From contig JAANSK020288712.1 of NCBI GenBank assembly GCA_011763485.2, positions 1 to 20,146 on the forward strand: DNA of 20,146 bases. Direction: 5' to 3'. Position numbers and translations under genes: made by a program. This document shows, one piece after another, positions 9,258 to 19,092 of this stretch (within the stretch, counting starts at the first letter, position 1; each line of letters opens with the position of its first letter). The DNA comes from Isoetes engelmannii (taxonomy: Eukaryota; Streptophyta; Lycopodiopsida; Isoetales; Isoetaceae). The notes beneath the pieces are model-generated. The model did no database searches. It was not told the DNA's origin and saw only the letters and a program-made list of their open reading frames with translations.

Positions 9258-12200
9258 TCAACGATTTGAAATAGCACGATAATATAAGCAAAGGTCTTCT
9301 GGTTTCTTCCAAATGTAAGCCCGAACTGTTGCTAGACTCATCTCTGGGGGTAAGACCTAGATTTATGTTGATCAAAAAATATTCAAGCAATGAGTCTATA
9401 AAATCTCCACATTTTAAAAAGCTCAAATAATCTGCCCACCTGCTCATTACATAAGATCTCTATAACAGGTTTAGGCTGCTGCTGCCAAGACCGTAAACCT
9501 GATCGATAGGTAGCAAGAGCACTTCCTGCTGGCTGTTGGGCCACCTGTGCAGAGTTTGCTGCTTGTTCACCACCACTTTCCTCTGCAGGTTTCTCCACAA
9601 CCAGCTTTTCCAAAACATAGTTAACAACCTGTACACAAGCAATACATTGAATTGATTTTCCATAGGAATGCACAACCTCAGCTCATCTAAAGAACCTGTA
9701 CCTTTTGTATTCTCAATATACGTGGCGCACTAAGCTTGCCCTGCGTAAGCACCTGCAATGAATTTCCCTCGAAGGGGTGCAGGAAGAAGCTGCACCTGCA
9801 TAAAAAAGAACCAACAATGCATAGGTCAATTTCATAGTAACGTGTTTTTGGGCATAAATAAAAGGACAAAGGTGCTTCTTACTTTGCATGTTCCCGTGGT
9901 GGGATTTGGCCATGGATGACACAATCAATACACCATCTAGGGAGCTCTTTTTCATCTTCTGTACCATCTAAGTCTGTGGCCTTCTTCCTCCACGGTCCAC
10001 CTTGTGAACCCTCCGTGATAATAGATGGGGGCAAACTAGTTGAAAACTCGAAGGCAGGCAGCACATCCATGTCCTCATGTGAAGACTCACTCGGCCCTCT
10101 ATGAGAGTGATGATCTCCAGGTATTGGCAATGGCACGTCTCCATTTGCTAAATGTGGTGGGGTTGCCTTCTGTCTCCTGCGAGCCAACCAATGACTCAAT
10201 AGTCCACGCAATGTCTCCTGACCAAGGTTCAACTGCAACAACTTTCAACATAATAAGTTTGGAACGTGGTGATTTAAATACTATTTTGATAAGCATATAT
10301 CAGTTATACATATGTAGAAAAATATAATGCAGGACAACTGACTCTATGACATATTTCTATTTCCAGATTCTCTGTCTAAATTGTTTTCATATTCGTATCT
10401 ATCTTCAAATCTGTGTAGGAGAAATATCTGTGTAGGAGAAATGTTCTTGCTGTTAGACAGGCTTCTTTATAATTATGCCATGTGAAGGATTCTAAAGCAA
10501 AAAGTGAGAATATAGGTTTCATCTTCTTTTCTGGCCTATATTTTTTCCTTTGCCCACAACTTCAAATCTCAAGAAAATTTCCTGCAAAGTACAGATAAAA
10601 CCTTGTTCTCTTCAGAAGCACCAGGAACCTGCAAATCTACGGAATATATTTCTGCCGAGAAACATTGGGGTGTATCAAGATGCACAGATATGCTTCCAAG
10701 TCTTGTATCCATTGTGAACCAAGCTGGAACACTAACCTGGTTAGGTAATAAGATTTTAGCTGGTGTATTTGTCAGAAAAGGGCAATAACTTTTGTTGAAA
10801 TCTTTACCATTTCAAATAACTCTTTTTCTTTCTCTTCAAAGGATACCTGCACATAAATCCAGAGCATTACGAGATATGCATGAACCTTTTAGTCAACAAA
10901 ACCACAAGTACATGTATTCTCATACCCTCCCAAAATCCTTAACAACAGCACCACGAGTTATCTCCCAAAGCTTTACAATATCTATTGCATCCTGCAAAAC
11001 CACGCTCTTTTCACCGCATTGATACACAGGAGCAGACATTACTAATAATTATTCAGAACAACACAACAGAACTTTAGCATGGCCACTTTCAGTGTCTCGA
11101 TTTCAATCCCACACAGTAGTACTTTAGATTTAATCCGACCTGCCTTTAAACTTCAAGAGTCAACAGAGCTATGTATCCATCTTGTGGAAATTCTAAGCTG
11201 TATTGTCTATGTTAAAAAGACCTGGATATCATGCTTAATTGTGAACAGACAGTATGGCAAGGAGTGGTTGACTTTGAAAGTTTCTAACATTAAAAGCCAC
11301 GTTTTGGATCGTTTCTCAAAGAAATCAATCAATAACAAACAATGGAGTTAAAATTTGCACACCCAGTAAATGTGCCGAAAAGTTACCTGTTTGAAATGTA
11401 TGCATCTATAAAAAAAACAAGCTTAAAGGATACTTCAAACTAGTCATATTAAACCCACCTAGAGAGGAAAGGATGCAACAAAACTTTCAGAAGAATGCTA
11501 TATGACCTTCAGAGCACACAGTCAATTCAAAACAGTATATACCTTTGTCAAAACATGTCTTCTGTCATTTAAAACTGCATGGCGAACAATTCCTGGTGTA
11601 CCAGGTACCACTGAAGCAGGCTCTGTATACAAAGCTACCTGCATTCATCAGAATAATATAAAATTTAGTTAATAAAGGCATGCACAGAATTCAAACAGAA
11701 TAGTCAAAAGCATGTCCTACAAAGAAAAAACGATAAAAGCAATGCTATTGGAATGGTAAACCAAATGCAAGTTCAAAGAGAAGTTAATGAGCTGAATTAA
11801 TCAAGGCTTACAGAAGACAATTAAAAAAAAATTCCAAGAAGGAAGACTATACTTACAGGAGCAGAACCGTCCATCCATGCTCTTGCCCGTGCAAAAGGCA
11901 GGGATCCAGCAACAAAACTATTAGCCTTCTGTAATATTTTTGCTGACATTCGTCCCCGAGCTGGCCACTTATGTATTGATGAGTCTGTGGTGGCCACCCA
12001 AAGCCATTCATCATCTTGCAAAGCTAGCTGTTGTATAGGATGCTCTTCGGTAAACAAGAGGACACTTTCACGAGAGGATAGGTCTGTCATATATACCTGG
12101 ACAAAGAAAGACGTGCAGACAATAGTGAGACTTGTCAACAGTCCCAAGTAGACAGGGAAGCAAGGGAACTCAAAACACAAATATTTGCTTACAGAAAGAT

Positions 12201-14664
12201 CCTTCCCACCACTATATACACGACCAAAAGATGGGCTGCTTGCCATGGCCCATACAGAATCAGTATGCACAGCATACGAATGAACACACCGCTGTTGTCC
12301 AAGATCCCAAAGCCTAGAAATGACAAGAAAATTAAGCAAACAAGAAACTAAAGCCAGCTCCGATTTTGTCAAAGCTACAGGTCCTAATACATTTGGACAC
12401 ATTTCGATAAAACAGGTAATTGCTATTAAAATAAAAAACTTCTATACTGCATTCTGATTGTAAAATGCATTATAACACTTCATCAATTACCTGATCATGG
12501 AATCTGAAGACCCTGACAAGCACAACCTGCAAGGACACAAAGCTTTTATTATTGCCTTCAAGGTACCACTATGATGTAATTTCAACTCCTCCTGGGTCCT
12601 ATAAAGTTTTTCTGAAAGACTTACCTTCCCTCAGGATCTAGGAGCAATGCCCGTACGTTATCAGAGTGTCCTTTTAACTTGATTTGTTTTGCCCCAGTTC
12701 TTGGGTCCCATACCCTTACGGCCTAAAAGAACATGGCAAAACTTATAAAGGCACTCAATTGAATGTTGTATCAGTTGGATGAATGTTTAGCAAGCTCACC
12801 TTTTCTGTTCCTCCAGAGACAAGCACAGTTCCTGCATCATTGATTGCAAGGGCGTAAACAGATTCTTTATGACCCTTGGCTTGAACAGGATTATACCCTT
12901 GGTTAGGATTTCCTGAAATGGCAGATGATGCGTGTGTGCTAGTTGAGCGATCATTGAAACTTCCAGATGATACAATCTTGTGACTGGCTTCATATCTATT
13001 TTCTTCTGCTCCTTCTGTTGCTGCTTTAGAAAGGGGTGACACAGCTGCTTCGATGTCCCAGATAAATACCTCACAACCAAGTCCACCTGATGCCACAATG
13101 TTGGTCTACAAACTCAAAAAAAACAGGAGTGCTTTAGGTAAACATGCATGCATGCAGGACGATTTGACATATATATGCATCTTAATATCATCCTCACATG
13201 TCGGGCGGCGGCAAGTGTCGTGACATAGTCTGAATGTTGGCGGAACGTCCTTGTACATTCACCTCCAGAAAATGCATTCCAGGTCTGAAGCTCACATCCC
13301 AACATAATATGCTTAGTGATAATTTGCCCATTTCATACGAAGCATTGATATTGTTGGCATACCTTTATAGTAGTATCTGAAGAACATGACACTAATCTAC
13401 CGCTGCCAGTTATGACTGCATCATTCACCTGCCACAACATATGGGGCGGATCTTAACTGTTTTGAAACGATAACCTTCTAGAAATCTATTCTTCTCAGCA
13501 AAATGGCATGAGAAAAAAAAATAATTGTCTACTACACTAACTATGAATTTCTATTTCCAAAAATGCTCCCACCAAGGGAACCCAACAGTTGGGATTTTAA
13601 AACAAGACAAAAAGAATGTGGATGAGAGGGATAAGAAGTGGAAGAAAACCTAAACAAGGTTTTCGGAATGTTGCCTAACAAACAGGGACATCCCACTAGA
13701 CTGCAGTACAGCCTTGGTAGGATCATTATGAGATTTCAGATGTGAATGCAGTCTAATCAGACCGCCCCACAGTTTACTAGATATTAATTTCCCTATAAGA
13801 ACTTCCTATCTAGTAGCTGAAAACTTTATTGGTCCTAACCATATACACATATTTTATTAGTCCTCTCTTTCTCATGCAATTAGCTACCTTGCTGCATATA
13901 CGATAGAAAGTTTAGCAAGCCATCACTCCCCATGACCACTCACATCAGATTTGAGCATGTACATATACTGGAAAATGATCTACTGATAGTATTTTCAAAT
14001 GGAGGAATAGGCCAACTTTGCAACTGAAATAAACCTACCCAATCAACATGAGATTCGAATGTAGCTTGGCATACAGCAGCTTCATTGCTTACTTCCCAAC
14101 GTTTTAATGTGCCATCACGGCTCCCAGAAAACAAAAACCGTCCATCGGCACTGCTTTCATGAAGGGAGGGTCCAGAGACTTTGATACAATTAATACCCGA
14201 ACAGTGCTGGCATTGGAACATGTAAGTCACCAATCCAAAAATGTAAGTCATGGGAGAATTAACACTGTTATGATACAATAAGGTTAAATATACCAAACAG
14301 TGAACATGTAATAGCATTGCAATAACTGTGGTGGCCAATACTGATTGGGAATATGCTGCTCAAGTGCCATCTTTTAATTTTTAACATTAGAGAGGATCAA
14401 CATGCAGTTCCACTGATATAACAAAGGGGAAGGATAATACATGCAGGAGACTCCAAGTTAAAGATTATAAGATAATATCACAACAAATTATTTAACCCTT
14501 GACATGTATTTGATGAAAAGTGTGTTTAGATTTTGTTGTCAATCGTAGTAGCATTTATATCTCACCTTAGAATCATTTGAATCACTAAAGACATATGTGA
14601 TCCGACGTTCTTTACGTGGCCGAATGGCATTTGCAGCATTTCCAGTACTTGCAACTCGATGCAT
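9258..14664 (-). CDS. WDR48: WDR48/UAF1-type WD40 protein, 17 coding exons, 762 aa
   Basis: Exons, minus strand: 14664-14566, 14206-14039, 13428-13363, 13284-13198, 13105-12800, 12722-12625, 12526-12491, 12313-12193, 12096-11857, 11638-11543, 10991-10926, 10846-10808, 10736-10602, 10232-9883, 9795-9702, 9628-9440, 9356-9258. All introns are GT-AG, all phases agree, and the total is 2289 nt with a TGA stop. The N-terminus is M-H-R-V-A-S, as in plant homologues. WD40 blades span about residues 25-460, with W-containing strand ends such as L-K-R-W, F-I-W-D, V-W-D-P, L-W-D-L and L-W-E-I. A low-complexity linker lies near 540-585. The C-terminal WDR48 domain (DUF3337) runs from about 588 to 760 and includes G-S-Q-G-G-P-W-R-K and V-R-A-Y-I-W-K-K-P. 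In animals WDR48 activates USP1, USP12 and USP46 deubiquitinases; the Arabidopsis counterpart is LRS1 (about 750 residues). The gene looks intact. Family identity is high confidence; the plant function is inferred by homology. Confidence 0.95.
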
Positions 14665-14922
14665 TCCTAATTTTATCTACAAGATGAAACAAATGCTGCA
14701 TCTCAGCAAGCAACAAAATGAAGATCATAACAAGCAACCTCTGTAAATCTGAATGATTATACGCCAATGCAATTGTTGAAGATGGATTGGCACTTGTTGA
14801 TTGGCCAGTGATCGTTAGACCAAAAATCCATAAATGAAATTAGTCTAATGAATCCATGCATCAGCCAAACTAGCGTACAACTACTGCATGATTACAATGA
14901 TAAGTATGAATTGACTACTAAC

Positions 14923-15440
14923 CTTTCCCACGAACTGCAAACTAATGTGACCAACTCCAGAAGCGACAACCAAAGCATCAGCTTATTCAATAATCCCCAG
15001 TTGCTGCCACGACAGATACTGGAGGACCAAACGATCACAAGTCTAAAAATCCGATAATCGATTCATCCGAACGCCTCCAACCAGGCGTCGAACTTACAAC
15101 ATTGCCTCCCACTTTTGGAATAAAAAGGCCGTAAAAAACTTGCCCACGTATGAAAAGCAAAAACCCAGATATATAACCAAAAACCCTCGGATCTTCGCAA
15201 AAACACCCAATTTTATGCCAAATTTTACAAAGAAAGAAGCCGCCTGTGCTAGGGCAGTTTTCTAATTGAGCCACGAATGGTAATGGTGTTTGTAGTGATG
15301 GTCCGGTGGCTATACCGAGAACACAGGATCTAAGCAAAGGATGAAAGCATCATAGCAGGTGCTGAGCTTGTTTTTGTTTCTCTCTCTTGCTTTTCTGAGA
15401 ACGCAAGGGATATGGAGTTTTTGTTCCGTCGTGGAATGTA
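14923..15440 (-). other. 5' leader exon of the WDR48-like gene
   Basis: Just upstream of the start codon a good acceptor (TTTCATCTTGTAG, ending at 14677) leaves 12 leader bases before the ATG. A matching donor (GGGAAAG|GTTAG) sits at 14923/14922. The leader is therefore probably split by an intron at 14677-14922. The 5' end is estimated from a TATA-like box upstream and is uncertain. The leader contains a GA-rich tract on the minus strand near 15370-15395 and a long upstream open frame (see the separate entry). Confidence 0.6.
15035..15337 (-). other. Upstream open reading frame in the leader, 100 codons
   Basis: An ATG at 15337 opens 100 codons that terminate inside the predicted leader exon. 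The stop is upstream of the splice donor, so the frame does not join the main coding sequence. The peptide has no recognised domain. If the leader is transcribed as predicted, this frame would be met first by scanning ribosomes and could lower translation of the WD40 protein. It may also be chance. Confidence 0.3.
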
Positions 15441-15468
15441 CAACATTGTAGTCTTGGTCAACGTAAAG

Positions 15469-15474
15469 TATATA
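15469..15474 (-). promoter_or_regulatory. Possible TATA box of the WDR48-like gene
   Basis: On the minus strand the context is GGGTATATACTTTACG. It lies about 130 bp upstream of the first leader ATG, at a plausible distance from a start site near 15440. It is the only TATA-like sequence between the leader and the MITE that starts at 15529. Confidence 0.3.
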
Positions 15475-15528
15475 CCCATCCGAAATTGTGTGTAGTTCTA
15501 TCGATTTATTAGCAGGCCTTTTTTTTTT

Positions 15529-15983
15529 GGAAAAACTTTGAAGTACCCTTATGTTTTGCTAAAACTGTCCAAACGCCCCTTATTTTAGAGGTGTTTTTAT
15601 GGAACTGATGACAACTTTTTTGCGATGATCCAAACAAAAATTTGTTCATTAGATGCATTGTAGAGGAAGATGAGATATTTCCATCAAGGTTAAGATGACT
15701 GGAATCGGAGTTCGAAATTTTAGGTTATGGTCTTCTAAATCCCTCTTAAAGTTTTACAAATTTTGTGTGTGTTAAAAATCACATAACTTATGATTTGGGG
15801 CTCCGATTACGGTGATCTTAGGTTTGATAGAAAGATCTCATCGTCCTCTATAATGCATCTGAAGAACACATTCTCGTTTGGATCATTGCAAAAAAGTTGT
15901 GGTCATTTTCATAAAAATAACCCTAAAATGAGGGGCGTTTGAACAGTTTTAGCAAAACATAAGGGTATTTCACAATTTTTCCC
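15529..15983. mobile_element. Foldback MITE, about 200-bp arms, possible Mutator type
   Basis: The arms 15529-15729 and 15782-15983 are inverted copies around a 52-bp loop. By eye about four-fifths of positions agree. Both arms carry ACCCTTATGTTTTGCTAAAA near the outer end and CAACTTTTTTGC further in. Outer ends read GGAAAAA... and ...TTTTTCCC. The flanks are runs of ten T (15519-15528) and nine T (15984-15992), which could be a 9-bp target duplication as made by Mutator-like transposases, but a homopolymer is weak proof. No coding capacity is seen. A transcript through it would fold into a long hairpin. Confidence 0.8.
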
Positions 15984-16003
15984 TTTTTTTTTCTCCCTAA
16001 TAA

Positions 16004-16706
16004 GGCCGGATTTCCACTAGCGTCTGCGGCAGTAAAAAATTCAGAATTTAGCCAATAAAAAACGTATGATCCTCAAACTGTCGTTTCCATCTCTTTCCTT
16101 CCACTAACGCTGGCAGGTGCTGCGCTGGAATTGTTTTGAAATTGTTTTGGACCTGCCTTTGATTTTTTCTTCTACCGGGCAATATTGTCCGGCAAAACAA
16201 GAATTCCAACGGCAGAATTATTCAGTGCCGTAAGATTGCTGCAGTTCCCATCTCCAGTTCTGATGCTCCAGTTTTGAGCGATAAATCAATCAATCAGTTG
16301 CTTCTCCAGTTTCGATCTCCAATTCCGACCTTGATCACACAAAAAGCCCCATGCAATTGATTGATTTGGACCAATTTCTCTCCATGAATCTGCTCCAAAA
16401 TGGTCATATTGATCGATTTGGACCAATTTCTCTCCATGAATCAGCTCCAACATGGTCGGATTATCATTCCGATTCTGATTTTCATAAACACCCCATGCAA
16501 TTTCACATTATATGGGCTTAATTAAAAGTCCCACAGATGTGTCGCACGGTTTTGTTCTTCTGATTTGTGCTTGGAGCAGGAAATTTTATCCAAGAAACTG
16601 CCATTTGTGGAATGATTCGCTTCTGAAACAGCTGGCAGTGATGATTTCCCCCCGGAAACTATTCATCCAGGTCATTTTTCAACCTGCCTCTAGTGGAAAT
16701 CCGGCC
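16004..16706. mobile_element. Non-autonomous PIF/Harbinger-like (Tourist-type) element
   Basis: Perfect terminal inverted repeats of 17 bp, GGCCGGATTTCCACTAG at 16004 and its complement ending at 16706, are flanked on both sides by TAA (16001-16003 and 16707-16709). A TAA/TTA target duplication with termini beginning GG is diagnostic of the PIF/Harbinger superfamily. The 703-bp interior has no transposase frame. It contains an internal direct duplication at 16363-16457, and CCCCATGCAATT occurs twice (16348 and 16490). Confidence 0.8.
16363..16457 (+). repeat. Direct duplication inside the PIF-like element, 2 x 43 bp at period 52
   Basis: Units at 16363-16405 and 16415-16457 both start GATTTGGACCAATTTCTCTC and differ at two positions. 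They lie wholly inside the transposon, so the duplication happened in, or was carried by, the element. Confidence 0.9.
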
Positions 16707-16773
16707 TAAGAGGGAAAATATATTATTCTTTCGGAGTGGCTATATCGGGATTTATTATTGCCTTCATAATAAG

Positions 16774-17000
16774 GGGGGAGGCTATTACTGTATATTATGC
16801 TATTTTTCTTAAATCGTGTAATTTCCTTTGGTCTTTTTGCACAGTAAATCACAGGTAACTATGGCATCGAAGTTGCATCTGGTTGTCGTAATAGCCTCCC
16901 CCACGATTCTTACATGGACCAATGGCCCAAGGGAGGCCATTATGTCCAGTTGGGCTCGCCAGGGCCTTACAGGGCTTAATGGCATGCCCTGGGCCATTAC
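16774..17000. repeat. Cluster of inverted GTAATRGCC motifs
   Basis: GGGGGAGGCTATTAC at 16774-16788 is the exact complement of 16888-16902. It is followed by two tight hairpins: AATGGCC/GGCCATT at 16921-16941 and TAATGGC/GCCATTA at 16977-16999. All six arms are variants of one nonamer in alternating orientation. The role is unknown. It stands just upstream of the broken HUH-like locus and could be a terminus of that or of another element. Confidence 0.6.
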
Positions 17001-17383
17001 ACCTTCCTTTTTTCCCCTCTATATTGGGGTATATTGTATGCTAGGTATAATTATGGCATATATAACTTCTTAAGGTTAATGAAGGTCATTCGTATAAGAA
17101 TACATATGTTAATGATATGGTAGAGGCAGTTTGACCTAAGATGAGGTCCCACTAGGGTTTTGGAGGTTCGAAATGCCCATATGCAATGGTCTGATACAAG
17201 GGGGCGCTTTAGGAAGGTTTTTCGTTGTGCTTATCCTGAAGGCATGGCGATTCGGTCCAACTAGTCTCTGCTATTTTTACCCCCGACTTGGAGGTGCGAT
17301 TCTGCTCTCCATTGAGATCTTTCCATCTGTTTTCTTTAATTCATATTCTTTGCTACTTTGATTTATGAGGGGATGCTAGAAGG

Positions 17384-17526
17384 TGTAACGGAGCCATGGG
17401 AAACCCCTTGAGTATATCTTGGTGTGGCGTTTCCTGATACCACCATAAGAGGGTGGGATGGATTTCCCATAAACATCCGGATGTTTTGGCCAGTTGGTTA
17501 GGCCGCGGTGGTTAAGGAACATTACA
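17384..17526 (+). repeat. 5' LTR of TRIM 1
   Basis: 143 bp, TG...CA ends, preceded by the target duplication GAAGG. It shares CCAGTTGG.TAGGCCG and the central CACCATAAGAGGGTGGGATG with the 3' LTR. Confidence 0.93.
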
Positions 17527-17528
17527 GT

Positions 17529-17540
17529 TGGTATCGGAGC
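17529..17540 (+). other. Primer-binding site of TRIM 1
   Basis: TGGTATCGGAGC, two bases inside the 5' LTR, is complementary to the 3' end of initiator tRNA-Met with one mismatch. Confidence 0.9.
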
Positions 17541-17669
17541 AAGGCTTGAGTTCGAGTCTCCATGGGGCCATGTATGAGTATGATCTTGGCTTGGTCTTGG
17601 ACACCATTATATGGTGTGATTTATGGTCCTGTGATGCTCGAAGACGAGCATAGTTCTAGTGGGAGAGAT

Positions 17670-17812
17670 TGTAACGGACCCATGGAAGACCGCTCAAGTA
17701 TATCTTGGTGTGGCATTTCCTAATACCACCATAAGAGGGTGGGATGGATTTCCCATAAGGATCCGAATCTTTTGGCCAGTTGGCTAGGCCGTGATGGTTA
17801 AGGAACGTTACA
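17670..17812 (+). repeat. 3' LTR of TRIM 1
   Basis: 143 bp, preceded directly by the polypurine tract and followed by GAAGG. It is closer than the 5' LTR to the LTR of TRIM 2 near its start (both have CCCATGG.AGACCGCTCAAG). Confidence 0.93.
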
Positions 17813-18979
17813 GAAGGGGAAGCAGTGCTCGGGCAAGCAGAAATGTTGGGATTGGGACATGTGAATCAGGATCTGCGAAGTCTGGTAAATCGGACGTGGA
17901 GGGTTGTGAAGGCACCGACTTCTTGGATATTAGTGTCACTATGGACATGTCAACTTCGGATGCTCCTCTTCTTTCGATGGTTTAGTAGTTAGCTTCCGTG
18001 AGAGAGATTATGTTGCCGGTGTAGTTGCAGTCGAGAGGGGAAGTGACCTTGATCACTTGCATTACCAGTGTGTCCTCAAGTTGGTAATCAAGTATCCCAG
18101 GCTTGTGAACTTGTCTATGAAAACGAGGTTTGACTGGGGAATGCAGTAACCAGTTGGTGTTGTGCTTGTTTGCAAGGAGTTGAAGAACACCAAATTGCAC
18201 TTGAAAGGCTTGTAGGGTATTGTGTGAAAAATATTGAAAAGCCCCATTTTTTGTTGCATATGAAGAACATCTCTGCGAGGCAGGTGGAGATGGAAAAATA
18301 CATGTATCTGCTATATGGTGTTGGGGATATTAAGCATGTGGTAGTTCTTGACAATAGGAACCTTTTGGGAAGAGAGCACTTCACTTTGTAAACTATCCCG
18401 ATGGTAGGCAGTTGAGTGCCAACATCATGTATACCATCACTAGAATGCTAAGAACCAGCAAGTTTGTGCTTTGAATCAGCTAGATTCTACCATCCAACAC
18501 TGCTTTTATATTGGAGCATAGACTTAAGGTGGCGTGGCACCTGACATTGAATGTTAGAGCGAGGATGTCAAATGCATGTCATATGGCATCCCAGCTGGGA
18601 TGTAGCCAATTCAGGAAATAGAGAAGACTAGAAAGGGGTGTTGGAACAAGGCTGGAACTCCGAGAGACATGGACGAGAACTTTGTGAAGGGGAAAGGGGG
18701 GGGATGGGGAATCCAGGCTTGAGTCCATGCAAGACGAGCCAGGCACTAATTTCATAGGGCTTGACAATTTGGGTTACACCATGGCGGTGGGATGAGATGG
18801 GACTACAAGGGTTTTGGGGGTGCTAGGGTATTTCATGTACATGTTTCTCTTTTTAATTTTCTTCTTGCTTGCTATGTTTGCAGTTTGTAGATGCCTCTGG
18901 AATGGAGATGGAGAATGTTGGTGATGGTAGATTGGGAATGGAGAATGCTGCAACACCTAGCAGCAGGCCTGTGCGGATG

Positions 18980-18998
18980 ACGGGTGGTGCGCACGGGT
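18980..18998 (+). repeat. 13-bp duplication that breaks the HUH-like frame
   Basis: ACGGGT occurs at 18980-18985 and again at 18993-18998, with a 13-bp offset. The frame open before it meets a stop shortly after. The frame open beyond it, with an acidic I-D-I-D-S-D-D-E stretch at about 19028-19051, has a stop just upstream of it. A 13-bp offset is exactly the shift between the two. Confidence 0.55.
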
Positions 18999-19092
18999 GT
19001 GAGGCAACCACCTAGGAATGACGTGATTGATATAGATAGCGATGATGAACCCTATGTGTTCCCCTCGCGGAGGCTTGATGCACCTGGTCCTA

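Larger units (their letters stand above)
17384..17812 (+). mobile_element. TRIM 1, complete miniature LTR retrotransposon
   Basis: Two 143-bp LTRs (17384-17526 and 17670-17812) begin TGTAACGGA and end TTACA, flanking a 143-bp interior. The 5-bp duplication GAAGG stands at 17379-17383 and 17813-17817. The interior starts, two bases after the LTR, with TGGTATCGGAGC, one mismatch from the initiator-tRNA-Met primer site TGGTATCAGAGC. It ends with a purine tract (GTGGGAGAGA, 17660-17668). There is no coding capacity, as expected of terminal-repeat retrotransposons in miniature, which depend on enzymes supplied by others. By eye the LTRs differ at about 16 of 143 positions, so the insertion is old. 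Confidence 0.93.

Noticed and set aside
9879-10241. Treating the 120-residue minus-strand frame and similar ones as separate genes
   Set aside because: They are single exons of the WDR48-like gene read through into introns; the joined exons explain them.
16828-17073. 81-codon plus-strand frame with hydrophobic segments
   Set aside because: It overlaps the hairpin cluster, and its composition follows from the GGCCATT repeats; no family is recognised.
17384-17812. TRIM 1 as a Cassandra element
   Set aside because: Cassandra LTRs carry a 5S rRNA-like promoter region; no 5S-like sequence is seen in these LTRs.
18115-18384. Minus-strand frames opposite the HUH-like locus
   Set aside because: They are shadows of the coding-like plus-strand peptides and have no motifs of their own.
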